A stretch of 64,000 nt of DNA from SB15 sp964639245 (GCA_964639245.1 CAZXCU010000007.1:62001-126000); one strand, 5' to 3'; shown: positions 33,280 through 41,766, numbered from the stretch's first letter. Notes: generated by a model not told the origin, from the letters alone. Program-made: numbers and translations.

Positions 33280-34397
33280 TTTTACGGTTTATATTTTTCA
33301 TCTGGGGCATTAGCCTGTTGGGTCTTGCCAGCCTGCTCACCTTTGCCCGCCAAAATCCTGTACAAGCGAAATGGGCAATCTATGAAAATTACGCCCACGG
33401 GCCCGGCGACATTTTCCGTATGAAAGCCGATGGCACAGCCCAAACCAACCTCACCCAGCACCCGCAGAATGATTGGTTTCCGCAGTGGTCGCCCAACGGA
33501 CGCTGGATTGTGTTCCAGACAATGCGCGATGGCAATTTGGAAATTTACCGCATGAATCCTGATGGGTCAGCCCAAACCAATCTCACCCGTCATGCAGGCG
33601 AAGATTACAACCCGCATTGGTCAGCCGATGGACGCTGGATTGTGTTTGAATCTACCCGTGACGGCAACCCGGAAATTTATCGGATGCGCCCGGACGGGTC
33701 ATTTCAGGAAAATTTAACCCGCCACCCCGCCAATGACTGGTATCCCCGCGAGTCATCGGATGGCAACTGGATGGCCTTTTATACAGACCGTGACGGGACA
33801 ATTGAAATTTACCGCATGAACACCAACGGCGAAAAACCGATCAACCTCTCGCAGCACCCCACCGCCGAAGGTGATTTTCAATGGTCGCCCCAATCCGATT
33901 GGCTGCTGTATCTTTCCATGCAGGATGACAACGCCGAACTCTACCGCATGAGGCCGGACGGGTCGGACAAGCAAAATTTGACCCAGCACCCCGCCACCGA
34001 TAATTATGCGCTGTATTCCCCTGACGGACAGTGGATTGTCTTTCAGTCCACCCGTGATAACAACCTGACCCGCCTCTACCGCATGAACGCCGATGGGTCA
34101 AATCTCCAACCCTTGACCGCGCAGAGTTCGCAAAATTCGAATGTTGTCTGGTCGCATGATGGGGAATGGCTCTATTATATCAGTTCCCCCGATGCGTATT
34201 ATTACTACAAAATGCGCCCTGATGGGTCGGAACAGCAGCCCGCCGACCCGCAAGAACGCTTGCCCGGCATGGATTGGCAAACAGTGGTGGATATGAAATG
34301 GCAACCCGCCCTGCTTTTTTTGCTAGGGGGAATCAGCATGGCACTCGTCTTAAAACCGCCCGTCCGACACCGGAATTTCCCAGATCGGATGGGTTAA
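33276..34397 (+). CDS. Membrane-anchored PD40 propeller protein, third of the second run
   Basis: 373 residues from the TTG at 33276, which overlaps the previous TGA (TTGA). A longer ATG frame from 33201 is inside the previous gene. N-terminal helix (FIFFIWGISLLGLASLL), TFARQNPVQAKWAIY, then seven blades, the best preserved of the set: SPNGRWIVFQTMRDGNLEIYRM, SADGRWIVFESTRDGNPEIYRM, SPDGQWIVFQSTRDNNLTRLYRM. C-terminal helix LLFLLGGISMALVL. The last 48 bp overlap the convergent MerB-like gene. Confidence 0.82.
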   Translation: MILRFIFFIWGISLLGLASLLTFARQNPVQAKWAIYENYAHGPGDIFRMKADGTAQTNLTQHPQNDWFPQWSPNGRWIVFQTMRDGNLEIYRMNPDGSAQTNLTRHAGEDYNPHWSADGRWIVFESTRDGNPEIYRMRPDGSFQENLTRHPANDWYPRESSDGNWMAFYTDRDGTIEIYRMNTNGEKPINLSQHPTAEGDFQWSPQSDWLLYLSMQDDNAELYRMRPDGSDKQNLTQHPATDNYALYSPDGQWIVFQSTRDNNLTRLYRMNADGSNLQPLTAQSSQNSNVVWSHDGEWLYYISSPDAYYYYKMRPDGSEQQPADPQERLPGMDWQTVVDMKWQPALLFLLGGISMALVLKPPVRHRNFPDRMG

Positions 34398-35030
34398 ACC
34401 AAAACGGGTAAAAATCTGGTGGGCTTCGGCGTTTGTCCACTTGTGCCAGTCCGGGTTGAGATGGTTGCCGTACCACACTTTGGAAAATTCCCAGATATTT
34501 TGCAGGGGCTGAACATCCCCTTTAGCAATCCGATGCTGCTTGCACCAATCCTCAACCTGCGTTTCCTGTTCAAACAGCAGCATCGTACTGCAAGTGTAAA
34601 TCACGTTATCCCACGCCTTGACCATTGGAATCGGGAAATGCACCACGTAATCAGTTTCCAGCAGGTGTCCATTTTGAATATGCAGGGTCATTTGTTGGCC
34701 TTCTGCACCCAAAACCGTTGTAATCGTGCAATCTTGATTGAGCAGCGCCGCAACCCCCAGCGAACACCATGCACAATTCCCCCACCAGTGTTGAGTCGTC
34801 GTTCGGACCACAAAATTCGTCGGGGCAAGCGAAAAAGGATGCACCACCCAGATTTTGTGACTGTTGGGGTGCAGCACCACCCCATGATAGACCTGCAAAT
34901 CGTCTAGGGCGTGTGCGGTGGCCTCCTCTGAAATTTTTAGCCGCGCAGCCAGTTCATGGATTTCCGGCGCGTAGCCATAATCCACAATAAATTTTAGAAT
35001 CGTATGATGCAGTAAGCCATGTGTCACCAT
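34350..35030 (-). CDS. MerB-like (alkylmercury lyase family) protein with winged helix
   Basis: 226 residues from the ATG at 35030 (AAGGA upstream). An N-terminal HTH-like part (LLHHTILKFIVDYGYAPEIHELAARLKISEEATAHALDDL) is followed by the lyase-like domain with WWGNCAWCSLGVAALL and NVIYTCSTMLLFEQE. The Cys pair C89 and C147 corresponds in order and spacing to the two catalytic Cys of MerB, but the residue after C89 that would be the catalytic Asp is Gly. The same family includes non-mercury enzymes and regulators, so mercury cleavage is not assured. No other mer gene is present. The R1 repeat copy 2 starts 12 bp upstream. Confidence 0.72.
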   Translation of the reverse strand: MVTHGLLHHTILKFIVDYGYAPEIHELAARLKISEEATAHALDDLQVYHGVVLHPNSHKIWVVHPFSLAPTNFVVRTTTQHWWGNCAWCSLGVAALLNQDCTITTVLGAEGQQMTLHIQNGHLLETDYVVHFPIPMVKAWDNVIYTCSTMLLFEQETQVEDWCKQHRIAKGDVQPLQNIWEFSKVWYGNHLNPDWHKWTNAEAHQIFTRFGLTHPIWEIPVSDGRF

Positions 35031-35041
35031 CAATTTTTTCC

Positions 35042-35179
35042 TTATGGACAAGGCAATTAGACTTTAAATGTATCCAACTTTTGCGGACGGGATATATCCC
35101 GTCCCTACGGGTGTATTTCTCGTAGGGACAGCATGGATGCTGTCCGCAATCATTTGGTTTTTAATTGATTTGTCCATTA
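35042..35179. mobile_element. 138 bp MITE-like element R1, copy 2
   Basis: Same length as copy 1, the same TGGACAA/TTGTCCA ends and the same flanking TTA on both sides. I count about ten differences from copy 1. Modules: GGACGGGATATATCCCGTCC (35085-35104) and GGACAGCATGGATGCTGTCC (35126-35145). The second module is the reverse complement of its counterpart in copy 1. It lies between the start of the MerB-like gene and the next plus-strand gene and may supply promoter sequence to either. Confidence 0.8.
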
Positions 35180-35279
35180 GCTTCAATTCCCTGCATTTTA
35201 TCATCTAAAATCGGTTGCCAGTCTCACCTACCCCATGCGCTTAAAAGGAGGAAAATAAAGCTAAAAATGGAAACATCCC

Positions 35280-35633
35280 ATGACTGCCATCCTGTTTGGC
35301 CTCTTTCTCATCGCACACGGCGCAATCCATCTGCTCTATCTCGTTCCCAACACCGATGACCCGCGTTATCCATTTGACTTTGGTAAATCGTGGCTGATTC
35401 ATCGGGCGGGGTTGTCCGAAAAATTGGTACGTAACCTCGGCATCGGTTTGATGGGCATGACCGCGATAGGATTTTTGCTCGCCGGATTCGCCAGCCTCAT
35501 CGGGGAAGCGCAAGCGGTATTGATCGTGTTTGCGGCGGGGATGTCGCTGCTGCTACTCGTCTGGACATGGGACAAGCAGTTTATTTTTGGTGTGTTGATT
35601 AATGGGGTGCTGCTGGTCGTCGCTTTGTCCTAA
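35280..35633 (+). CDS. Four-helix membrane protein, unknown
   Basis: 117 residues. Hydrophobic segments at about 3-18 (ILFGLFLIAHGAIHLLYLV), 50-72, 78-95 and 100-115, with an amphipathic stretch DDPRYPFDFGKSWLIHRAG between the first two. I do not recognise the family; the layout resembles small DoxX-like or other redox-linked proteins only loosely. An AAGGAGG at 35245 is too far for a good Shine-Dalgarno. It overlaps the convergent GT2 gene by 35 bp. Confidence 0.6.
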   Translation: MTAILFGLFLIAHGAIHLLYLVPNTDDPRYPFDFGKSWLIHRAGLSEKLVRNLGIGLMGMTAIGFLLAGFASLIGEAQAVLIVFAAGMSLLLLVWTWDKQFIFGVLINGVLLVVALS

Positions 35634-36483
35634 ACAGGCCATACGCTGCTAACACCGGCCACGACAACACGGGAGTCTCTAAGAATTGTAAAATTTTTAG
35701 GGCGGTGCGGGGATGGTTAAAAATTGGCTGGTGGCACAGGTCTTTAATCAAGTTATAACGCCAGTCCCAGAACTGCCCCATGTTGGCGGTAACTTCTTCC
35801 TCACTGCTGCCCACCCCATACTTTTGATACAGCCCGTTCAATTCGCGGCGGTAGACATCCCGAATCGTGGACGATTTGGCTTCTTCGTGCTGGCGGAATC
35901 CCCCGATGTAATGGGGCAAAAGTCGAATGGCATATCCCGCGTCCAACATTCGCAGCCAGTAATCGTAATCCATACAAAAACGGTACGATTCATCCAACTG
36001 CCCGATTTTTCCCCAGACTTCGCGCCGCCAATACACCGTTTCTTGGGGCAAAATGCTCCGCCGCAGTAAATGATATTTCGTTGGTAGGCCGCGAATCCAG
36101 TTGACCATGAAGTTGCCATCGGCATCAATAAACTGACGGAAGCCACACACCACCTTGAGGTTCTTGTCCCGCGTGAAGGCATCAGCAATGGCATGGAGCG
36201 CACCGGGCAGCAAAATGTCATCCGAGTTCAGCCAGCCCATCACCTCACCCGTTGCCCGGCTCAATCCTTTGTTGATGGCGTGGGTTTGTCCGTTGTCTTT
36301 TTCGCTAACCCAGTAGGCAAGTTTATCCGCATATTTCTGGATAATTTCAACGCTGTTATCCGTACTCCCGCCGTCAATGATGATGTATTCCAGATCCGGG
36401 TAATTTTGCGCGAGGACGGATTGAATTGTCGCTTCTAAATACTGGCCTTGATTGTACGAGGGGGTGATAACGCTGATTTTCAT
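35599..36483 (-). CDS. GT2 glycosyltransferase
   Basis: 294 residues. GT-A features: ISVITPSYNQGQYLEATIQS, LEYIIIDGGSTDNSVEIIQ, EKDNGQTHAINKGLSRATGEVMGWLNSDDILLPGAL with the DXD-like SDD, then ETVYWRREVWGKIGQLDESYRFCMDYDYWLRM. The last 25 residues are hydrophobic (ALKILQFLETPVLSWPVLAAYGLF). Acceptor and donor are unknown. Monocistronic, 24 bp after the STAS-like gene on the same strand. Confidence 0.85.
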   Translation of the reverse strand: MKISVITPSYNQGQYLEATIQSVLAQNYPDLEYIIIDGGSTDNSVEIIQKYADKLAYWVSEKDNGQTHAINKGLSRATGEVMGWLNSDDILLPGALHAIADAFTRDKNLKVVCGFRQFIDADGNFMVNWIRGLPTKYHLLRRSILPQETVYWRREVWGKIGQLDESYRFCMDYDYWLRMLDAGYAIRLLPHYIGGFRQHEEAKSSTIRDVYRRELNGLYQKYGVGSSEEEVTANMGQFWDWRYNLIKDLCHQPIFNHPRTALKILQFLETPVLSWPVLAAYGLFRTKRRPAAPH

Positions 36484-36507
36484 GCCCCGTAGGATAGCAG
36501 TTTCGCG

Positions 36508-36960
36508 CTAGCTTTCAAGCGTTCGTTCCAGCCATGCCAGCGCTTCCTCACGGGAGAAAAACAACTGCGAGGCCATTTTTTCATTCTGCCGTACTTTTTT
36601 CATGAACAGCTTGATGAGCTGGGTAAAAACCGATTTAGGCAGCACCAATGCCACATGCCCGCCCATTTTTTTGGCCTTGCCAATCTCGATAACGCGCTCC
36701 GTCCGATGCCGCACATATGGAGTCATCATGGATTCTTGCCCCTCAACAATCAGGGCAGCTAAAAAAAACTCATCCGCAGGCCAAGCCTGTACAACGGCCT
36801 CATAGATGTCGTAAAAGTCTTCAAAATGCTGGCGATGTGTCTCGCTCAAGTGCAGCACCATGATTTTTCCCCCGTGCAGCCATTCAAGCGAAATTGCTTC
36901 CCCAACCAACTGCACCCCCACCACACTGCGATTTAAATAGCTGTTTCCCACCCGTTTCAT
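36508..36960 (-). CDS. STAS/SpoIIAA-like protein
   Basis: 150 residues from the ATG at 36960, which directly follows AAAGGAGGC (close spacing); a TTG at 36984 would be the alternative. Features: LEWLHGGKIMVLHLSETHRQHFEDFYDIYEAVVQAW, FLAALIVEGQESMMTPYVRHRTERVIEIGKAKKMGGHVALVLPKS, LFFSREEALAWLER. It shares WLHGGK, TPY.R.R and LFFS.EEA.AWL with the next gene upstream, so the two are tandem duplicates. Function unknown. Confidence 0.65.
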   Translation of the reverse strand: MKRVGNSYLNRSVVGVQLVGEAISLEWLHGGKIMVLHLSETHRQHFEDFYDIYEAVVQAWPADEFFLAALIVEGQESMMTPYVRHRTERVIEIGKAKKMGGHVALVLPKSVFTQLIKLFMKKVRQNEKMASQLFFSREEALAWLERTLES

Positions 36961-36967
36961 GCCTCCT

Positions 36968-37417
36968 TTAGGAATTAGGTTCAAGCAGCGCTTCTAACCA
37001 TGCCACCCCTTCTTCTTGCGAGAAAAAAAGCTGCGGTTCAATGCGATCTCTTTTGGGGTGATAGATGCTTTTGACAAAGGCTTGTACGATAGTCAGCATT
37101 GGATTTTTTTGCACAATCACGGCTATCCGCCCGGCAGCATTACGACTCCGTGAAATGTGTGCTGCATCTAAAGAGCGCTTCCGCATATAGGGGGTCAGAA
37201 ATATTCCCATGCCCTGAGCCACCACGGCTTCTAAAAATGGCGTTTCCACAGGCCACTGCTGAATAAGCTGAATATGGGTGTCAATATATAAGTCAATCGT
37301 TTCACGCTGCATATCCGCCACATAAAAAATAGCCATTTTCCCCCCATGCAGCCATTCCATTGAACAGCCTGCCCCCAAAGGAACAACTCCTTGATGTTTT
37401 CTATCCGGCAAATTCAT
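36968..37417 (-). CDS. STAS/SpoIIAA-like protein, tandem paralog
   Basis: 149 residues from the ATG at 37417. It has MEWLHGGKMAIFYVADMQRETIDLYIDTHIQLIQQW, FLTPYMRKRSLDAAHISRSRNAAGRIAVIVQK and LFFSQEEGVAWLEALLE. It stops 7 bp before the paralog's start, so both are in one transcript. Such small proteins could carry or read an intracellular signal, but no partner is visible. Confidence 0.65.
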   Translation of the reverse strand: MNLPDRKHQGVVPLGAGCSMEWLHGGKMAIFYVADMQRETIDLYIDTHIQLIQQWPVETPFLEAVVAQGMGIFLTPYMRKRSLDAAHISRSRNAAGRIAVIVQKNPMLTIVQAFVKSIYHPKRDRIEPQLFFSQEEGVAWLEALLEPNS

Positions 37418-37474
37418 CTTAGCCCCAATCCACACACTTAAAATCAGTGTAGCAAAATTCGGGTAGAGTTTGGG

Positions 37475-38803
37475 TTAGGAGATGATTTCGGTGTACCAGT
37501 GGAGGTAATTTTTCACAAAAATTTCAAGATCAAAATGCAGACGGGCAGCGTGGCTGGCAGATGCGCCCATCTGCATCCTTAACGTATCATCGGTGAGCAA
37601 CCGTTCAATCCCGCGAGCCATCCCGGTGAAATCACGCGGAGCAACCAGCACCCCGGTTGGATTCTGGGACTCATCCAATGCCTGAATTTGTTCGGGAATC
37701 CCCCCCACGCCGGTTGCAATCACCGGCGTGCCGCACGCCAACGCTTCTAAAATGGTATTCGGGAAATTATCCGCCAGCGCTGCATGTAAAAACACATCCG
37801 CCGCTTGATAATACTGCGCGATACGCTGCGGGTTGGTCTGATAGGGAACATACTGCAAGGTGATATTATCGGCGATTGGTTCGTCCTGTCCGGTATCGCC
37901 CAACGCAATAAAAATAATCTTCTGGTGCGGCAGATTGACCCGTTCAACCGCTTGGCGCACCGTCGCATAATCTTTATAGGGGTTGGCGCTGGCACGATTC
38001 CCCGCGAACAACAACATTTGGGTATCAGGCGGAATCTTCAGCGCATGTTTGGCATCGGATTTATCCGCCGGACAAAAAATACTCAGATTCACACCATGCG
38101 GAATCACCCGTTTTTCAACCATCCCGGCAGCGAGCATGGAACGTTCAGCATGGTTGAGCAGCCATTGGCTTGGCGCGGCAACGTAGAACTTTGATTTTTT
38201 ATAAATTTCGGCTTTGCGCTGCCAGTTGTAGCGGGTGGCATCCCGCCGCACCGCCGGATACAGCGTTAAATCGGGGCAGTTGCCGCAGCCACTTTCCCAG
38301 CGTGGGCAAGTGATGGAATACCCGCAGTGACCCGTCAACAGCCATTCATCATGCAGGGTTAAAAGCGTCGGGATGCGCTGGCTAATGGCGGGTAACCACC
38401 GCAAATCAAAATAGCCGTTGTGCAAGTTATGCGCGTGGAAAATCTGCGGAGCAAAATCTAAAATTTGGCGTGTGGCGGGAAAATCAAAATCTTCATGGCC
38501 TAATTGTTTTCGCAGGGTTCGCACGGGTTCGGCAAGGTCAAACGCGACTCGCCCCGCCCGCCATGCCCCACGTATTGTTTGCTGATTGAATTTTTGATGC
38601 TGCGTCCGCCAGAATTTTGTCCAAGCGGATTTTTCGCGGAGTTGCTCATTCGGCAGCAGCCAGACATCCGAATCTGGGCTTTGTTTTTTGCCGACAACCA
38701 GCGTGGAGTCGTGTCCCTGCTGGCGATAGGCATCAAACAGCAGCCACGCGACACGCTCGGCTCCCCCGCCCCATTCGCTGGAACTCGCTTGTAAAATCCG
38801 CAT
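37475..38803 (-). CDS. Glycosyltransferase family 4
   Basis: 442 residues. N-terminal half with MRILQASSSEWGGGAERVAWLLFDAYRQQGHDSTLVVG; a middle part with HAHNLHNGYFDLRWLPAISQRIPTLLTLHDEWLLTGHCGY and a Cys-rich loop (CPRWESGCGNC); and a C-terminal half with LLFAGNRASANPYKDYATVRQA, YYQAADVFLHAALADNFPNTILEALACGTPVIATGVGGIPEQI, which is the EX7E motif of GT4. The first Gly-rich motif and HDEW are typical of the WcaC/capsule type. It probably extends an exopolysaccharide on a nucleotide-sugar donor. Confidence 0.88.
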   Translation of the reverse strand: MRILQASSSEWGGGAERVAWLLFDAYRQQGHDSTLVVGKKQSPDSDVWLLPNEQLREKSAWTKFWRTQHQKFNQQTIRGAWRAGRVAFDLAEPVRTLRKQLGHEDFDFPATRQILDFAPQIFHAHNLHNGYFDLRWLPAISQRIPTLLTLHDEWLLTGHCGYSITCPRWESGCGNCPDLTLYPAVRRDATRYNWQRKAEIYKKSKFYVAAPSQWLLNHAERSMLAAGMVEKRVIPHGVNLSIFCPADKSDAKHALKIPPDTQMLLFAGNRASANPYKDYATVRQAVERVNLPHQKIIFIALGDTGQDEPIADNITLQYVPYQTNPQRIAQYYQAADVFLHAALADNFPNTILEALACGTPVIATGVGGIPEQIQALDESQNPTGVLVAPRDFTGMARGIERLLTDDTLRMQMGASASHAARLHFDLEIFVKNYLHWYTEIIS

Positions 38804-38822
38804 AGCCGAAGTGATTCAGCCG

Positions 38823-39665
38823 CTACTGACCGGGGGTAGGGGACATATCCATAGCTTCAGGGGTGTCGCCTGTACCACTCACCGCACCACCACCCGCCGC
38901 CGATGTTCCGACCTGAAAAGTGCGCCGCGCCGCTACCTGCCCATTCGCCAGCAGTTCCACACTGTACGCACCTTCATCAAACGGGGCGGTGATATAGTAC
39001 CAGATGCAAATTTCGTCGTAGGTTGCGTCCGAAGTCCAAGTGTCGGACTCAAAAAAAATCGTGCCGTTATATGACCATTGGGTGTTATAGGCAATGCCCG
39101 GTTGCACATTTACCGCCGTTGTCACCATATAAATTTCATCTTCGCTTGCGTCAAACTGCGCCAGCGAATCCACCGCACAGCCATCTTCATCCTGCACGCC
39201 TGTTGAAGTCACCGCGTCAATATAGGTTGTCCCGCCGGTGGTGGTCTGCCCCCCGCCGGACTGCTGAAAATTGGTTGTGCCTCCGGTGGATTGTCCCCCA
39301 CCCGCAAGTTCGGCAGGCTGCTGACCCGGCAAGGGCGCGTTGGGGTCAATCGTCGGAATCGGTTGCGATTGCACCACCGGCACCGTTGCCCGTCCCGAAT
39401 TGGCGACCAGCGTCGATTGCAACGCTTGATTTTGAGCGCTCAATTGAGCAACCTGTGTTCCCATCAAATTGGCATTTTCGGCGGTGGCTTGCAGCGCTGC
39501 CATCGTGACCTGCTGCGTTTCAATGACAGCAATCGTCTGGACAAACGCTGTTCCCTGCGATTCACGGGTGGCTTTGGCTTCGGGGTCTTCAAAAATACTG
39601 CCTTCGCCACAGCCCACCAGCAGGAAAATCAAGAGGATCCATCCGAATAATGCCGTAATTTTCAC
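38823..39665 (-). CDS. Predicted lipoprotein with coiled coil and Gly/Thr-rich linker
   Basis: 280 residues. Lipobox LLVGC with Cys 19, then a helical, Gln-rich stretch (ATRESQGTAFVQTIAVIETQQVTMAALQATAENANLMGTQVAQLSAQNQALQSTL, about 30-90), a low-complexity linker of Gly, Gln and Thr (about 110-150), and a beta-rich domain (YNTQWSYNGTIFFESDTWTSDATYDEICIWYYITAPFDEGAYSVELLANGQ). The last part ends in GTGDTPEAMDMSPTPGQ. It would be tethered to the outer face of the membrane; the function is unknown. Confidence 0.7.
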   Translation of the reverse strand: MKITALFGWILLIFLLVGCGEGSIFEDPEAKATRESQGTAFVQTIAVIETQQVTMAALQATAENANLMGTQVAQLSAQNQALQSTLVANSGRATVPVVQSQPIPTIDPNAPLPGQQPAELAGGGQSTGGTTNFQQSGGGQTTTGGTTYIDAVTSTGVQDEDGCAVDSLAQFDASEDEIYMVTTAVNVQPGIAYNTQWSYNGTIFFESDTWTSDATYDEICIWYYITAPFDEGAYSVELLANGQVAARRTFQVGTSAAGGGAVSGTGDTPEAMDMSPTPGQ

Positions 39666-39792
39666 GAAACGCTCCGTTTAGTTATGAGTCATTAGTTGTC
39701 AATCTTGTAAAAACCCATTACGAACAACTAATCACTAAAAACCCTACCCCCTCAGTCCGCCAAATACTAGGGGTGCAAAGCTGACGTTTGCC

Positions 39793-41247
39793 CTACGCCC
39801 GCCACGCCAAGGGATAGGTTAAATCGACCCGCAGAGTCGAGTCGGTCAGGGCTTCAAAAGTGCCAGTTTCGGGGTTGACCACCACCAGCACCCCATCCTG
39901 TTCTGCCGTGTTCACACTGGCGACCAACTGCGTAAAATCGGGACTCCACGCCAATTGTCCCAGACGGGTAAAAATTGCGGCGGGGGCATCGGGCGCGGCA
40001 AGCGGAGATTCTAAATCCACAATGTACAGTGCAGTGGCATCGTCACGGGTCAGGCGGGTATCAAAATTCGCATCTTGAGTCGCCGCCACAAATGCCAATT
40101 TGCCCGGCGCAAACGCAATCGCCCCTGTGACGAATGCTCCTGATGGACTGACCCGCGTCGGCGCATTGTCATTAATATTGAACACGTACAGCGCATCGGC
40201 ATCTTCGGGGGTGATAAAACCATTGCCATCCGTATCCTCTGTCACCGCCGCAAATGCAAACCAGACTCCGGTAGGCGAAGACAACAACTGCGAAATACTC
40301 ACCGCCTGCGCCAGAATCGTGAGTTGGCCTGTACTCGCCTCAATCAGTGCGATTTGCTGCGGGTCATCGGGGGTGAGCAAGCCGTTTAAATCCAGATCGG
40401 GACGGTGGACAAACAAAATATGCGTGCCGATGCTGTTCCAGACGATTCCGCCCGCGCCGACGGCCTCCGGTGGGCTGAGTTGAAGCGGATTTTGCCCGTT
40501 GGGGTTCATCAGCCACAAATGCCGCACATCATTCTCGTTATACAGGCCATCGCGGTTATTATCCAGCACGCGCAAATAGGCAATTTTTGCCCCGTCCGGC
40601 GACCAGCGCGGCGACTCAATCCGAAACGTGCCGTCCGTCAGCGCGAGAATTTCCCCCGTGAACAAATCGGCCTTGTACAGACGGTTGGTATCGCCCGGCA
40701 ACCCCACCGCCCCGCTTCGATTCGTGTCCACCACCGTTTGCGTAAACAGCACATAGCGCCCATCGGGAGACACCTGAATCAAATCCGATTCTAAATTTGG
40801 CCCGGTCAGTTGCAATTGTCCCGCGCCCGTTGTATAGACCGTATACAGCGCTTCATTGCCGCCGCCCCCACCGCGAAACGCCACCCGCAGCGACCCGCCA
40901 TCGTTAATCCAATCTGCCGATGTCACCGGTGTTTGCGATACCACCGTTGCAGGCGCGTTGAGCGTCCCCACGTTCAATAAATTCGACGCATCCATAAACG
41001 CAAGCTGGCTGTTAAACGCGGAAAATTTCGGCAACACGGGCGCATTCGGACGACTGCCCAACCGCACAGGTCGCCTATCCGCCAGATTGACCGCAAACAG
41101 GCTGATGCTGTCCACATCGGTTGTCACCGCCCCATCCAGATTCGTATCCGTATACGCGGCAAAAATGAGCGTGCCAACAAGGGGTGTTTGGGCATGGGCA
41201 GGCAGGGCGAAAATTAACAGGACAATCAGCGCGGCAAATTTTTTCAT
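39793..41247 (-). CDS. Secreted TolB-like propeller with six calcium-type loops
   Basis: 484 residues with signal peptide (KKFAALIVLLIFALPAHAQ). PD40-like blades (ALTDGTFRIESPRWSPDGAKIAYLRV) are each preceded by an EF-hand-like or dockerin-like loop: DTNLDGAVTTDVD, DTNRSGAVGLPGD, DNNRDGLYNENDV, DLDLNGLLTPDDP, DTDGNGFITPEDA, DANFDTRLTRDDA. The loops are spaced about one per blade and follow the D-X-[ND]-X-[DNS]-G pattern, except the last, which has Thr for Gly. This suggests calcium-stabilised blades. Unlike the other PD40 proteins it has no membrane helix. The first 24 bases are duplicated at 41680-41703. Confidence 0.8.
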   Translation of the reverse strand: MKKFAALIVLLIFALPAHAQTPLVGTLIFAAYTDTNLDGAVTTDVDSISLFAVNLADRRPVRLGSRPNAPVLPKFSAFNSQLAFMDASNLLNVGTLNAPATVVSQTPVTSADWINDGGSLRVAFRGGGGGNEALYTVYTTGAGQLQLTGPNLESDLIQVSPDGRYVLFTQTVVDTNRSGAVGLPGDTNRLYKADLFTGEILALTDGTFRIESPRWSPDGAKIAYLRVLDNNRDGLYNENDVRHLWLMNPNGQNPLQLSPPEAVGAGGIVWNSIGTHILFVHRPDLDLNGLLTPDDPQQIALIEASTGQLTILAQAVSISQLLSSPTGVWFAFAAVTEDTDGNGFITPEDADALYVFNINDNAPTRVSPSGAFVTGAIAFAPGKLAFVAATQDANFDTRLTRDDATALYIVDLESPLAAPDAPAAIFTRLGQLAWSPDFTQLVASVNTAEQDGVLVVVNPETGTFEALTDSTLRVDLTYPLAWRA

Positions 41248-41703
41248 GGGGATTATATCGACCCTTCATCAATCAGTCAGAAATGTACCAGATCTACTAC
41301 ATTATGTTTATTTATGACACGTAACACTGACCATTAGGCTAGCGTTGAACTTTTAAATTGCTCTAAGCATCAAATACCCTAGCATCAAAAAAATTAAACC
41401 TATAAAAAACCATAAAATACGCGCACAATTATAGCCTAGTTGGTCTACGGTTTCGCCTACTCGACCAAAATTCATAAATTTATTCCATCCTGTAATTGCT
41501 CCTAACATTATAAGAAATCCATAACACATTGATATACAAGCGAATCCAATATATGTTAATATCTTATCCATATTCATATCATAGATTTTCCTTTCATATA
41601 CCACTTTTTTAATGTAGTGTTATAATTCTAAATATAATTAACTTCTGAATACAGAGCATATTAAGGGTTGGGAGGAAAAAATCAGCGCGGCAAATTTTTT
41701 CAT
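41224..41703. repeat. 24 bp direct repeat bounding an AT-rich 432 bp segment
   Basis: The 24 bases at 41224-41247 (start of the TolB-like gene, codons for MKKFAALI) recur exactly at 41680-41703. Between them lies an AT-rich segment with one small membrane-protein gene. The second copy is a dead start: on the minus strand it opens ATG AAA AAA but stops after about 18 codons. This is what a local insertion or a tandem duplication with divergence would leave. Confidence 0.7.
41353..41577 (-). CDS. Small membrane protein in an AT-rich segment
   Basis: 74 residues from the ATG at 41577 (MNMDKILTYIG); an earlier in-frame ATG at 41604 is less likely. Two hydrophobic segments: TYIGFACISMCYGFLIMLGAI and ILWFFIGLIFLMLGYLML, with GWNKFMNFGRVGETVDQLGY between. 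AT-rich composition unlike its neighbours suggests recent transfer. I do not recognise it. Confidence 0.55.
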   Translation of the reverse strand: MNMDKILTYIGFACISMCYGFLIMLGAITGWNKFMNFGRVGETVDQLGYNCARILWFFIGLIFLMLGYLMLRAI

Positions 41704-41766
41704 CAGGTTATTTCTCCAGATATATTATGATACTGGAAAAGTAAAATGTATAAGGAACAGTTTGTA

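Noticed and set aside
25428..34397. Tandem DNA repeats that could be taken for a CRISPR-like array
   Set aside because: The period is the PD40 blade length of about 42 codons, in frame, with coding variation; there are no constant repeats with unique spacers.
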